Source of the DNA: Fusobacterium sp. JB019
GTDB lineage: Bacteria > Fusobacteriota > Fusobacteriia > Fusobacteriales > Fusobacteriaceae
NCBI GenBank assembly: GCA_030673965.1
Contig: JAUTCN010000002.1
Span: 186,001 to 250,000, forward strand
Direction: 5' to 3'
DNA length: 64,000 nt
Shown here: piece by piece, positions 19,634 through 28,219 of the stretch
Layout of the letters: every line of letters begins with the position of its first letter
Numbering within the stretch: position 1 is the first letter of the stretch
The notes under the pieces: model-generated
Database searches by the model: none
What the model saw: only the letters and a program-made list of their open reading frames with translations
What the model was told of the DNA's origin: nothing
Position numbers and translations under genes: made by a program

Positions 19634-20753
19634 TATCAAGGAATATAAAGGAAATATTGGTTACCTTTTTTATAAAAAAATGTATAATGAACTTTCTGAA
19701 AAAGGACAAGTAAAAAATGATTTTTGGAAAGAATTAAATAAATTAAGAAAAGAAAAAGATAATAAAGAAAAAGTAAAAAAAGAAATTAAAGATATTTTAA
19801 ATCCCACAAGGAAACCTAATGAAGATTTTTTTGTTGTTAAAACAAATGAAATCAAAAATTATAAAGTCAAGAATTCAGAAATCATAGAGTTAGGAAATAG
19901 CTCTTTAAAATTAAAGACTACTTATCCTGGACTTTTACTTGGAAGTGGCTACTCTCATGACACAGGATTAGAGGGAGATTTTAAATTAGGATTTTATTTT
20001 GACTATACTACAGGACTTCCAATTATACCAGGATCATCTATAAAGGGAGTATTAAGAAGTGTATTTAAACATGAAGATTATATAAAAGATTTATTAATAA
20101 ATAAAGAAAATCTAGATATAAAAAAATTAGAACAAGAAATATTTGATTATAGAGATATTTTTTATGATGCTGAAATAGAAACTGAAGATAAAAAAATATT
20201 TGGTGAAGATTACTTGTGTCCTCATGGGGAAAATCCTTTAAAAAATCCGACACCTCTAAAATTTTTAAAAGTGTTGCCAGGGATAACTTTTAAATTTCAA
20301 TTTGAATTAAAAAATGGTTTAATAACAGCAGAAGAAAAGAATGAATTATTTAGAAAAATTTTATTAGATATAGGAGTTGGGGCTAAAACAAATGTTAGTT
20401 ATGGTCAATTTGATAGAAAGGCTTCAGATGAAGAAAAAGAAAAAGAGAAAAAATTAAAAGAAGAAGCTGATAAAAAAAAGCAAGAGGAAGCAGCAAAAAA
20501 AAAGCAAGAAGAAATAAAAAAATTATCACAACCTGATCAAGATATATATTACTTGAATTTAGAAGAATTTAGAGATGAAAATAAATTAAAAGGTATTCTT
20601 GATAGATTAAAAGATTATAATTCAGAAGATAAAAAAAGAGTAGCGTTTTCACTAAAAGAAAAATATAAATCTTTAGGAAAATGGGATGGAAAACAAAGTA
20701 AAAAACAAACTGAAAAAAAGAATTTAATTGAGTCTATATTGAAGGAGGAATAA
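19626..20753 (+). CDS. cmr6: type III-B RAMP protein Cmr6, with C-terminal extension
   Basis: Cas7-like subunit next to Cmr1 at the complex head. 375 residues from ATG 19626. Cmr6 motifs: PGLLLGSGYSHDTG (about 101-114), PIIPGSSIKGVLRS (132-145), and glycine-rich loop GVGAKTNVSYGQFD (250-263). Residues 264-375 form an extra tail: a charged coiled coil of Lys/Glu/Ala repeats and a small C-terminal helical piece, beyond the usual family length. The tail may be an adaptor to another protein. It overlaps cmr5 by eight bases; the four-TM gene follows after one base. Confidence 0.88.
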   Translation: MNDIKEYKGNIGYLFYKKMYNELSEKGQVKNDFWKELNKLRKEKDNKEKVKKEIKDILNPTRKPNEDFFVVKTNEIKNYKVKNSEIIELGNSSLKLKTTYPGLLLGSGYSHDTGLEGDFKLGFYFDYTTGLPIIPGSSIKGVLRSVFKHEDYIKDLLINKENLDIKKLEQEIFDYRDIFYDAEIETEDKKIFGEDYLCPHGENPLKNPTPLKFLKVLPGITFKFQFELKNGLITAEEKNELFRKILLDIGVGAKTNVSYGQFDRKASDEEKEKEKKLKEEADKKKQEEAAKKKQEEIKKLSQPDQDIYYLNLEEFRDENKLKGILDRLKDYNSEDKKRVAFSLKEKYKSLGKWDGKQSKKQTEKKNLIESILKEE

Positions 20754-20754
20754 A

Positions 20755-21513
20755 ATGGCAAAATCTTCACCACAAACAAATTATTTTATGAAGGCTTTGA
20801 CCTTAAATAAATATTATGAAAAATTACTAATTATAGCAATGGTTTTGTCTTTAATTTTTATTTATATAGGAGAAAATAAGCTATTAATACTTTTAAGTAT
20901 TCTAAGTATTGTTGGTTTTATAGCTTTAGAACACGTAATTTCTAATTATCAGGCAAAAGCTGAAACAATTAGAAGAAAAGATTTTATAGATAATGCTTTT
21001 GGAACAAAATTATTAAATGAAAATTCAGAAGGATATTATGATAATGAAGAAATAGAAAAAGGTCTTTATAAAGCATTATTAAATTTATTTGAAAATTCTT
21101 TATTTTCTAAAGAAATTTCAGAAAAAATGCTAGAACAAAAGTTAAAAAAATCGATAATACCAGCCTTAATATTAATGATTTCAGCTGTATATGGATTTTT
21201 AGGAAATCAATTAATGATTCCAATTTTACAATTATTTTTATCAAAAGAGTTTTTATGTAAAAATATAAAATTAAATAATTATAATAAAAAGGTAGAAAAT
21301 ATATATAATAATATTGCTACTTTATGTGACACAGCTAAATTAAACAGCAAAAATATTTTAAAATATGAACCACATATCTTAAATATTTGGATAGAATATG
21401 AAGCTAATATATCTAATTCTAAATTATTTTTAGATGGGAAAATATATAATGAATTAAATCCTAGTTTAACTAAAAAGTGGGAAAAAATAAAAACAGACTA
21501 TAAATTTAATTAG
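20755..21513 (+). CDS. four-TM membrane protein, putative type III accessory effector
   Basis: 252 residues with hydrophobic pairs at about 24-39 and 43-63, a soluble helical linker of about 70 residues (ETIRRKDFIDNAF near 70-82), a second pair at about 134-149 and 151-165, and a soluble C-terminal domain of about 85 residues. The 2TM-linker-2TM plan resembles the S-4TM putative pore-forming effectors known from nucleotide-signalling defence loci, but I cannot confirm homology by eye. It starts one base after cmr6 with AAGGAGG overlapping the cmr6 end, so it is an integral part of the operon. A role as second membrane effector or as regulator of the CorA-like protein is inference. Confidence 0.6.
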   Translation: MAKSSPQTNYFMKALTLNKYYEKLLIIAMVLSLIFIYIGENKLLILLSILSIVGFIALEHVISNYQAKAETIRRKDFIDNAFGTKLLNENSEGYYDNEEIEKGLYKALLNLFENSLFSKEISEKMLEQKLKKSIIPALILMISAVYGFLGNQLMIPILQLFLSKEFLCKNIKLNNYNKKVENIYNNIATLCDTAKLNSKNILKYEPHILNIWIEYEANISNSKLFLDGKIYNELNPSLTKKWEKIKTDYKFN

Positions 21514-21517
21514 TTTC

Positions 21518-21711
21518 AAAAACTGTCGACCTCCGGTAAGGCAAATTTACCTATAGATCGACAGTTTTTCATAAAATTAACAAAATAAATATTTTACATA
21601 AAAATTGAAGAAGTAAATAAGAAAAACTTATAGTAAAAATTATAAAAATTTAGGGGGTCGACAGAAACGGCTTTCTTATGCTATAATTTTAGGGAGGTTA
21701 CAAGGGTACCT
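21518..21711 (+). promoter_or_regulatory. CRISPR leader 3 (terminator hairpin plus promoter)
   Basis: Third leader copy. Hairpin arms 21518-21529 and 21558-21569, starting four bases after the four-TM gene, so it also ends the cmr operon. Promoter TCGACA 21658-21663, 18 bases, extended TATAAT 21682-21687. The junction to the first repeat is as in array 2. Confidence 0.85.
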
Positions 21712-22352
21712 AATTTAATCTAACCAGTGTGGAATGTAAATTAAGGACAAAAAGGTTGACGGGGCATATTATGGAGTATCAATTTAATCTAACCAGTGTG
21801 GAATGTAAATTCTTTCACAACTTCAACTTCATTTTTTTCAGCTGCTTTAGAATTTAATCTAACCAGTGTGGAATGTAAATGATATTTACAGTAAATATGT
21901 AACAACTTCAGCTAAAAATTTAATCTAACCAGTGTGGAATGTAAATCTGTTTATTCTGAACTTATCTATAAGCCCATAATTTAACAATTTAATCTAACCA
22001 GTGTGGAATGTAAATTTTTTTCAACTTCAATTTCATATGATCCTTCAGGAACTTCAATTTAATCTAACCAGTGTGGAATGTAAATAACTTATCAAATTGA
22101 CCGTCAAGATCTGTATTTTCCAAATTTAATCTAACCAGTGTGGAATGTAAATACATTAGGCATTGTTAGTGTGAATTTTATAAACATAATTTAATCTAAC
22201 CACTATGGAATGTAAATTCTGGCATAGTATATTGAGGTGGCACGTAAGGTTTTTCATTTTAATCTAACCACTATGGAATGTAAATATGGGTGATGGAAAA
22301 ACAGAGTTTGTAATACCATAAAAATTTAATCTAACCAATGTGGAATACAATG
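21712..22352 (+). CRISPR. CRISPR array 3, 10 repeats, 9 spacers, three repeat variants
   Basis: Thirty-base repeats start at 21712, 21781, 21851, 21917, 21986, 22056, 22123, 22188, 22256 and 22323; spacers are 35-40 bases. The seven leader-proximal repeats have CCAGTGTGG, the next two CCACTATGG, and the last one CCAATGTGG as in arrays 1 and 2 but with a decayed 3' end. Leader at the left, + orientation. Confidence 0.98.
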
Positions 22353-22356
22353 TAAT

Positions 22357-22388
22357 AAGGAATAGAGTTTTTGCTCTATTCCTTTTTT
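22357..22388 (+). terminator. array 3 terminator
   Basis: Perfect 11-base-pair stem 22357-22367 with 22374-22384, six-base loop, six-T run. The following 22390-22690 is AT-rich with no gene I can support. Confidence 0.92.
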
Positions 22389-22690
22389 CTATTTCTTTTA
22401 AATTTTAGATTTTTTTTACTTCTTTTAAATATATATGTAGTATACTTAAATTAATGTAATTATTTTTTTAAATAATGAGTAAACTTTTACAGAACATCCG
22501 TGTATTATTAACAAGCGTAAAAATATATAGAGGAATATATTATATGTCTGAAAAAATTAAATTTAAAATTAAAGCTTGAAAGATGCTTGTCCTTGAAAAT
22601 AAAAGAGTTTTGAAATAAAAAAAGTGTGGGTAATTAGTCTAAATACTTGACTTAAAATCAATCCATATAAAAAATAATGCCTAATTATAA

Positions 22691-22719
22691 TTGACATTAG
22701 AGCAAAATAAGTGTATAAT
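22691..22719 (+). promoter_or_regulatory. consensus sigma-70 promoter of the DUF3798 operon
   Basis: Exact TTGACA (22691-22696), 17-base spacer, exact TATAAT (22714-22719); 81 bases before the ATG. The perfect match predicts high expression of the binding protein. Confidence 0.9.
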
Positions 22720-22800
22720 TTTTTAAACATTGTAGAAAATAATATTTGTTAGTGACTGCAGTGCTAAAAAAATAAACAAAATTAAAGGGAGGGTGTTTTT

Positions 22801-23979
22801 ATGAAGAAAATATTAGTAACTTTGTTATTATCGCTTATGTCTATTGTTTCTTTTGCTGAAGCTAAATTTCATGTTGGAATAGTTTCAGGAACAGTTTCAC
22901 AGTCAGAGGATGCATTAAGAGGTGCAGAAGCGGTTATTGAAAAATATGGTGATTCTAAAAATGGAGGTATGATAACTCATATAACTTATCCAGATAATTT
23001 CATGCAAGAAATGGAAACAACAATTTCTCAAATAACAGCATTAGCTTCAGATCCTAAAATGAAAGCTATAGTTGTAACAGAAGCAATTCCAGGAACTGTT
23101 GAGGCTTTTAGAAGAGTAAGAGCAAAAAGACCAGATATATTATTATTTGATAACTCAACTCATGAAGATCCAGAAATGGTATCAGAAGTAGCGGACTTAT
23201 CTTTATATCCTGATGCAGTTGCAAGAGGATATTTAATAGTAAAAGCTGCTAAAGAAATGGGAGCAGATAAATTTGCACATATTTCATTCCCTAGACATTT
23301 AAGTTATGAAATGTTATCTAGAAGAAGAAATATAATGAAAGAAACAGCTAAAGATTTAGGAATGGAATTTATTGATATTTCAGCACCTGATCCTGTAAGT
23401 GATGTTGGAGTAGCTGGAGCTCAACAATATATATTAGAGCAAGTTCCTAACTGGTTAAATAAATATGGTAAGAAAACAGCATTCTTTGCAACAAATGATG
23501 CTCATACAGAACCATTATTAAAAAGAATAGCTGAAGAGGGTGGATATTTTGTAGAAGCAGATATGCCTTCTCCAACAATGGGATATCCTGGAGCATTAGG
23601 AATAAAATTTGATGATTCTGAAAAAGGAAACTGGCCTAAGATTTTAGATAAAGTTGAAAAAACTGTTCTTGCAAAAGGAGCAGCAGGAAGAATGGGTACA
23701 TGGGCTTATTCATATAACTTCTCTTGTGCAGTAGCTTTAGTTGATCATGCAGTAAATGTAATAGAAGGAAAATCTGAGCTTTTAGACTTTGATTCTATCA
23801 TGGAAACTTTAGGTGCAGCAACTCCAGGTGCTGGATGGAATGGAAGTTACTTAACAGATAGTGACGATATAGAAAAAGAAAACTTTTTATTAATATATCA
23901 AGATACTTATGTTTTTGGAAAAGGATATCTAGGAATGACAGATGTTGAAGTTCCTGAAAAATATTTTGGTGTAAAATAA
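22801..23979 (+). CDS. DUF3798-family ABC substrate-binding protein
   Basis: 392 residues with a signal peptide (basic start, hydrophobic core, SFAEA cleavage region near 17-21), so periplasmic. The rest reads as a periplasmic-binding-protein-like alpha/beta fold and I recognise it as the DUF3798 family; the ligand is unknown. It heads an operon with a double-ATPase of the sugar/nucleoside type and two permeases, so it is presumably the solute-binding component. GGGAGGG ribosome site and a consensus promoter. A long hairpin after the stop should give more of this protein than of the membrane parts. Confidence 0.85.
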   Translation: MKKILVTLLLSLMSIVSFAEAKFHVGIVSGTVSQSEDALRGAEAVIEKYGDSKNGGMITHITYPDNFMQEMETTISQITALASDPKMKAIVVTEAIPGTVEAFRRVRAKRPDILLFDNSTHEDPEMVSEVADLSLYPDAVARGYLIVKAAKEMGADKFAHISFPRHLSYEMLSRRRNIMKETAKDLGMEFIDISAPDPVSDVGVAGAQQYILEQVPNWLNKYGKKTAFFATNDAHTEPLLKRIAEEGGYFVEADMPSPTMGYPGALGIKFDDSEKGNWPKILDKVEKTVLAKGAAGRMGTWAYSYNFSCAVALVDHAVNVIEGKSELLDFDSIMETLGAATPGAGWNGSYLTDSDDIEKENFLLIYQDTYVFGKGYLGMTDVEVPEKYFGVK

Positions 23980-23997
23980 AATTTTAATAAAATAAAG

Positions 23998-24035
23998 AAT
24001 AATGACAAATGTGCAAAGGTACATTTGTCATTATT
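23998..24035 (+). terminator. intercistronic hairpin after the binding protein
   Basis: Fifteen perfect base pairs (23998-24012 with 24021-24035), eight-base loop, then only a broken T tract (TTATTTCTATT). Probably a partial terminator or mRNA-stabilising stem that lowers expression of the transporter genes relative to the binding protein. Confidence 0.75.
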
Positions 24036-24088
24036 TCTATTATTAGATATTGATAAAAAAGTTTTTAGAATTAGAAAGGGGTAACCTT

Positions 24089-25675
24089 ATGGAAGAAAAA
24101 TTATTGGAAATAAAGAATTTATCTAAATCTTTTGGTGAAAATACAGTTTTAAAAGATATAAATTTTAATATAAAAGAGGGAGAAATAATAGGGCTTGTTG
24201 GAGAAAATGGAGCTGGAAAATCAACATTAATGAAAATAATCTTCGGTATGTCTGTTATAAAAGATACAGGAGGATATAAAGGGGAAATAAAAGTAAATGG
24301 AAAAGTTGTTAATTTTAGTAATCCTTTTGAAGCCTTAGAAGAAGGGATTGGAATGGTTCACCAAGAATTTTCTTTGATCCCTGGATTCAAAGCTAGTGAA
24401 AATATAGTTTTAAATAGAGAAAGCACAAAAAAAAGTTTTTTAGAGAATTTTTTTGGAGAAGGTGTAACAAGACTAGATGTTGACGCAAATACAAATAGAT
24501 CAGAAAAAGCAATCGATAAATTAGGATTAAAGATTAATAGTGAAGAAGTTATAACAAATATGCCTGTAGCTCATATGCAATTTATAGAGATAGCTAGAGA
24601 AATAGAAAGAGAAAAAACAAAACTGCTAATACTAGATGAACCAACAGCAGTATTAACAGAAAAAGAATCTGAAATCTTAATAGAAACTATAAAAAAATTG
24701 TCTAAAAAAGGGATTTCTATTATTTTTATAACTCATAGATTAGATGAAATAATTGAAGCATGTGATAAAGTTGTAGTTTTAAGAGATGGTTTAATGATAA
24801 AATCAATTCCAACAAGTGAGACTAATGTTGAAGAGATAACTCAATGGATGATTGGAAGAAAAGTAGAATCAAATAAAGAAAAAACTAGTGATAAAGAAAT
24901 AGATGAAGAAAATATTATTTTAGAATTGAAAAATTTTAATGTTGATATGCCAGGAGAAAGAGTTAAAAATTTAAACTTGAAAGTTAGAAAAGGAGAAATT
25001 TTAGGACTAGCAGGAATGGCAGGACAAGGGAAAATTGGTATAGCAAATGGAGTTATGGGATTATATTTATCTAGCGGAGAAGTAAAATTTAAAGGAGAAG
25101 ATATAAAAACTAATCTTCCAGCAGAACCTCTTAAAAAAGGAATGTTTTTTGTATCGGAAGACAGAAAAGGTGTGGGATTAATTCTTGATGAATCAATATC
25201 AATGAACATAGCTTATCCTTCAATCCAAATAAAAAAACAATTTTTAAAATCATTTGGAAAAGTTTTTAATTATAGAGATATAAAAGAAATAACAAATAAT
25301 GCCAATGATTATATTAAAAAATTAAAAATAAAATGTATGGACAGTGAGCAAAGAGTAGCAGAACTTAGTGGTGGAAATCAACAAAAAGTATGTTTAGCTA
25401 AAGCGTTTACAATGGATCCAGAATTAATGTTTGTTTCAGAACCAACAAGAGGGATTGATGTAGGAGCAAAAAAATTAGTATTAGATATTCTAGAAAAATA
25501 TAACAAAGAAAATAAAACAACAATCATAATTACTTCATCTGAAGTTGAAGAATTAAGAATGATTTGTGATAGAATAGCTGTAGTAAATGAGGGTAAGGTC
25601 GCCGCAATATTACCTGCAACAGCTGATATTATTGAAATTGGAAAACATATGGTTGGTGTAGGGGGTGATAAATAA
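24089..25675 (+). CDS. ABC transporter, duplicated ATPase (RbsA/YufO type)
   Basis: 528 residues with two ATP-binding domains. First: Walker A GENGAGKST near 40-48 and LILDEPTA. Second: degenerate Walker A region GMAGQGKIG near 310, signature LSGGNQQKV and SEPTRGIDVGA. This layout is typical of simple sugar and nucleoside importers. ATG 24089 with GAAAGGGG eight bases upstream; an in-frame TTG at 24050 lies before that site. The stop overlaps the permease ATG (TAATG). Confidence 0.9.
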   Translation: MEEKLLEIKNLSKSFGENTVLKDINFNIKEGEIIGLVGENGAGKSTLMKIIFGMSVIKDTGGYKGEIKVNGKVVNFSNPFEALEEGIGMVHQEFSLIPGFKASENIVLNRESTKKSFLENFFGEGVTRLDVDANTNRSEKAIDKLGLKINSEEVITNMPVAHMQFIEIAREIEREKTKLLILDEPTAVLTEKESEILIETIKKLSKKGISIIFITHRLDEIIEACDKVVVLRDGLMIKSIPTSETNVEEITQWMIGRKVESNKEKTSDKEIDEENIILELKNFNVDMPGERVKNLNLKVRKGEILGLAGMAGQGKIGIANGVMGLYLSSGEVKFKGEDIKTNLPAEPLKKGMFFVSEDRKGVGLILDESISMNIAYPSIQIKKQFLKSFGKVFNYRDIKEITNNANDYIKKLKIKCMDSEQRVAELSGGNQQKVCLAKAFTMDPELMFVSEPTRGIDVGAKKLVLDILEKYNKENKTTIIITSSEVEELRMICDRIAVVNEGKVAAILPATADIIEIGKHMVGVGGDK

Positions 25676-26700
25676 TGAATGTTAAAGCTCATATTAATAA
25701 ATTAGGGTGGCCAAGGATAATTATAGGATTATTTTTAGCTTCAATGTATATAAGTTGTCCTTTTCTAGGATTAGATTTGAAAGCAGCATTGAACGATACA
25801 TTTATTAGATTTGGAATGAACGCTGTTCTAGTATTATCTTTAGTTCCAATGATACAGGCAGGAACAGGTTTAAATTTTGGAATGCCTCTTGGAGTTGAAG
25901 CAGGATTATTAGGAGCAACAATAAGTATTGAACTAGGAGCTAAAGGATTTAATGGTTTCTTAGTAGCAATTCTATTTGCAATAATTTTCGGTATTATTTT
26001 TGGATGGATATATGGTCTTATCCTAAATAAAGCTAAAGGCGGAGAAATGATGATAGCAACATATGTTGGATTTTCATCAGTAGCTTTAATGTGTATAATG
26101 TGGTTAATTTTACCTTTTAAAAGCCAAGATATGATATGGGCTTATGGGGGATCAGGATTAAGAACAACAATAAGTGTAGAAAATTATTGGTACAGAATTT
26201 TAGAGAAAGTATTGAATTTAAAAAATATTAATTTTCCAATAGGAGAAGTTATTATTTTTATTATCTTTGCTTTTATTATAAGTATGTTTTTTAAAACAAA
26301 GTCAGGTTTAGCAATGAAAGCTGTTGGAACAAATGAAAAATTTGCAAAGGCTACAGGAATAAATATAGAAAAAGAAAGAATAAAATCAGTTGTACTTTCT
26401 AGTATGTTAGCAGCAATAGGAATAGTTATTTATCAACAAAGTTTTGGTTTTGTTCAATTATATTTAGCGCCATTCTATATGGCTTTTCCAGCTATAGCAG
26501 CAATATTAATCGGAGGAGCATCTGTAAAAAAAGCGACAATTTTAAATGTTGTAATTGGAACTTTTCTTTTTCAAGGAATTTTAACTATGACCCCAAGTGT
26601 TGTAAATGGAATCATAAAGACAGATATGTCTGAAACTATTAGGATTATAGTTTCTAATGGAATGATACTATATGCTCTTACAAGAAAGGGGGAGTTATAA
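25675..26700 (+). CDS. ABC transporter permease, sugar/nucleoside type, subunit 1
   Basis: 341 residues with about eight to ten hydrophobic segments of the BPD_transp_2 family (RbsC/YufP kind), pairing with the double ATPase. Conserved-looking stretches are AGTGLNFGMPLGVEAG (about 62-77) and FPAIAAILIGGASVKKAT (about 274-291). Translationally coupled to the ATPase gene by a one-base overlap. The second permease begins one base after its stop. Confidence 0.88.
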   Translation: MNVKAHINKLGWPRIIIGLFLASMYISCPFLGLDLKAALNDTFIRFGMNAVLVLSLVPMIQAGTGLNFGMPLGVEAGLLGATISIELGAKGFNGFLVAILFAIIFGIIFGWIYGLILNKAKGGEMMIATYVGFSSVALMCIMWLILPFKSQDMIWAYGGSGLRTTISVENYWYRILEKVLNLKNINFPIGEVIIFIIFAFIISMFFKTKSGLAMKAVGTNEKFAKATGINIEKERIKSVVLSSMLAAIGIVIYQQSFGFVQLYLAPFYMAFPAIAAILIGGASVKKATILNVVIGTFLFQGILTMTPSVVNGIIKTDMSETIRIIVSNGMILYALTRKGEL

Positions 26701-26701
26701 A

Positions 26702-27805
26702 ATGAAAAAGAATTTAATAAATAATATAGTTCCTATATTAATTTTAACTTTAATAGCGGTAGTTTTTCCTTTATCTGGTCTTAGAGTAATTCCTACTATT
26801 CAAGAAATAGTTTTAAGATTATCAAGAAATCTTTTTCTAGTTTTATCTTTGCTAATTCCTATAGTAGCAGGAATGGGATTAAATTTTGGAATAGTTTTAG
26901 GTGCCATGGCAGGACAGATAGCTTTAATATTTATAACAGATTGGCAGATAATTGGAATTCAAGGAATATTTTTAGCAACTATTATTTCAATTCCTTTCTC
27001 AGTTTTACTTGGAATTTTAGCAGGTAAAATATTAAATAAAGCTAAGGGAAGAGAAATGATAACCTCTATGATATTAGGGTTTTTTATAAATGGAGTTTAT
27101 CAACTTGTAGTTCTTTATGGTATGGGAAATATAATTCACATAACAGATAAAAAATTATTATTATCTAGAGGTTACGGAGTAAGAAATGCAGTTGATTTAA
27201 TAAATGTTAGAAGAGCCTTAGATTCTTTGATTAATTTAAAAATATATAATGTTGAAATTCCAATCTTCACATTATTAATAATAGTAGGATTAGGATTTTT
27301 CACAATATGGTTTAGAAAAACTAAATTAGGTCAAGATATGAGAGCTGTAGGACAAGACATGGAAGTTGCTAGAAGTTCAGGAATAAATGTACCAAAGACT
27401 AGAGTGCTTGCAATAGTAATATCAACTGTTTTAGCAGGATTTGGTCAAATAATATATTTACAAAATATAGGAACAATGAATACTTATAACAGTCATGAAC
27501 AAATAGGAATGTTTTCTATAGCAGCTTTACTAGTAGGAGGAGCAAGTTCTTCAAAGGCTACAATATTCAATGCTATCAGTGGAGTTATCTTATTTCATAT
27601 GCTATTTATTGTATCACCAAATGCAGGAAAAAATATAATGGGATCTGCAGAGATAGGAGAATATTTTAGAGTATTTATTTCTTATGGTATTGTTGCTTTA
27701 ACACTAGTGTTACATCAATGGAGAAGAAAAAAAGAAAAAGAATATAAAAGAAAAAAAGAAATGGAAGCAATTATGAAAGGAGAATTAAATGAAAAAAGTA
27801 TTTAA
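26702..27805 (+). CDS. ABC transporter permease, sugar/nucleoside type, subunit 2
   Basis: 367 residues, a paralogue of the preceding permease: AGMGLNFGIVLGAMAGQ corresponds to the first subunit's AGTGLNFG segment, and ALLVGGASSSKATIFNA to its IGGASVKKAT segment. The pair makes a heterodimeric channel. ATG 26702 follows GGGGGAG; an upstream frame extension is inside the first permease. A charged Lys/Glu cytoplasmic tail ends the protein, and the next gene overlaps it by 17 bases. Confidence 0.88.
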   Translation: MKKNLINNIVPILILTLIAVVFPLSGLRVIPTIQEIVLRLSRNLFLVLSLLIPIVAGMGLNFGIVLGAMAGQIALIFITDWQIIGIQGIFLATIISIPFSVLLGILAGKILNKAKGREMITSMILGFFINGVYQLVVLYGMGNIIHITDKKLLLSRGYGVRNAVDLINVRRALDSLINLKIYNVEIPIFTLLIIVGLGFFTIWFRKTKLGQDMRAVGQDMEVARSSGINVPKTRVLAIVISTVLAGFGQIIYLQNIGTMNTYNSHEQIGMFSIAALLVGGASSSKATIFNAISGVILFHMLFIVSPNAGKNIMGSAEIGEYFRVFISYGIVALTLVLHQWRRKKEKEYKRKKEMEAIMKGELNEKSI

Positions 27806-28157
27806 TTGGATTTTCTTATTAATATTTGTACTAATATTGTCAGCGATATTTTTCTTTACTGGAAAACAACATAAGGTTTTATTAACAAATAAAGGAAAAG
27901 GAGAAAATGCTATAAAGACAAATGTTGTTTATAGTATAGATAATCTTAAAACTAAAAAGATAAGGTATGGAAAGAAAAGTGCTTACTATATAAAAGGTAT
28001 TAATCATGTTATTGAAATTAGTTACAAAACTGAAGACAAAAAAGAAGTTAAAGTAGAAAAAGAATTTAAAGCTAAAATTTCTGCTATAGAGCAAATAGAT
28101 ATTCAAAAGATTATAAGAAATGAAAAAGATTGGATTACTTATAAGAAATCTAAATAA
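27789..28157 (+). CDS. membrane-anchored hypothetical protein of the DUF3798 ABC operon
   Basis: 122 residues: an uncleaved-looking N-terminal hydrophobic helix (about 7-24) and a basic extracytoplasmic domain rich in Lys. I do not assign a family with confidence. It overlaps the second permease by 17 bases, so it belongs to the transporter; it may assist binding-protein docking or cargo handling. A strong terminator follows. Confidence 0.7.
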   Translation: MKKVFNWIFLLIFVLILSAIFFFTGKQHKVLLTNKGKGENAIKTNVVYSIDNLKTKKIRYGKKSAYYIKGINHVIEISYKTEDKKEVKVEKEFKAKISAIEQIDIQKIIRNEKDWITYKKSK

Positions 28158-28169
28158 ATAAGATATTAA

Positions 28170-28207
28170 AAATTCCTTCAGCATTAATGCTGAAGGAATT
28201 TATTTTT
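28170..28207. terminator. bidirectional terminator
   Basis: Fourteen-base-pair palindrome 28170-28183 with 28188-28201 and TTAA loop, then ATTTTTT. It ends the ABC operon and, read on the other strand, lies just past the NhaC-family gene end. Confidence 0.9.
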
Positions 28208-28219
28208 TAATTGTTTGTC

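Noticed and set aside
22544-22579. An 11-codon ORF (MSEKIKFKIKA) after array 3
   Set aside because: Has a GAGGAA-like site, but it is very short, lysine-rich as expected by chance in AT-rich DNA, and lies upstream of the consensus promoter of the next operon.
24841-25692. Open frames on the minus strand opposite the ABC ATPase
   Set aside because: Shadows of a well-supported gene; no ribosome sites and no recognisable protein motifs.
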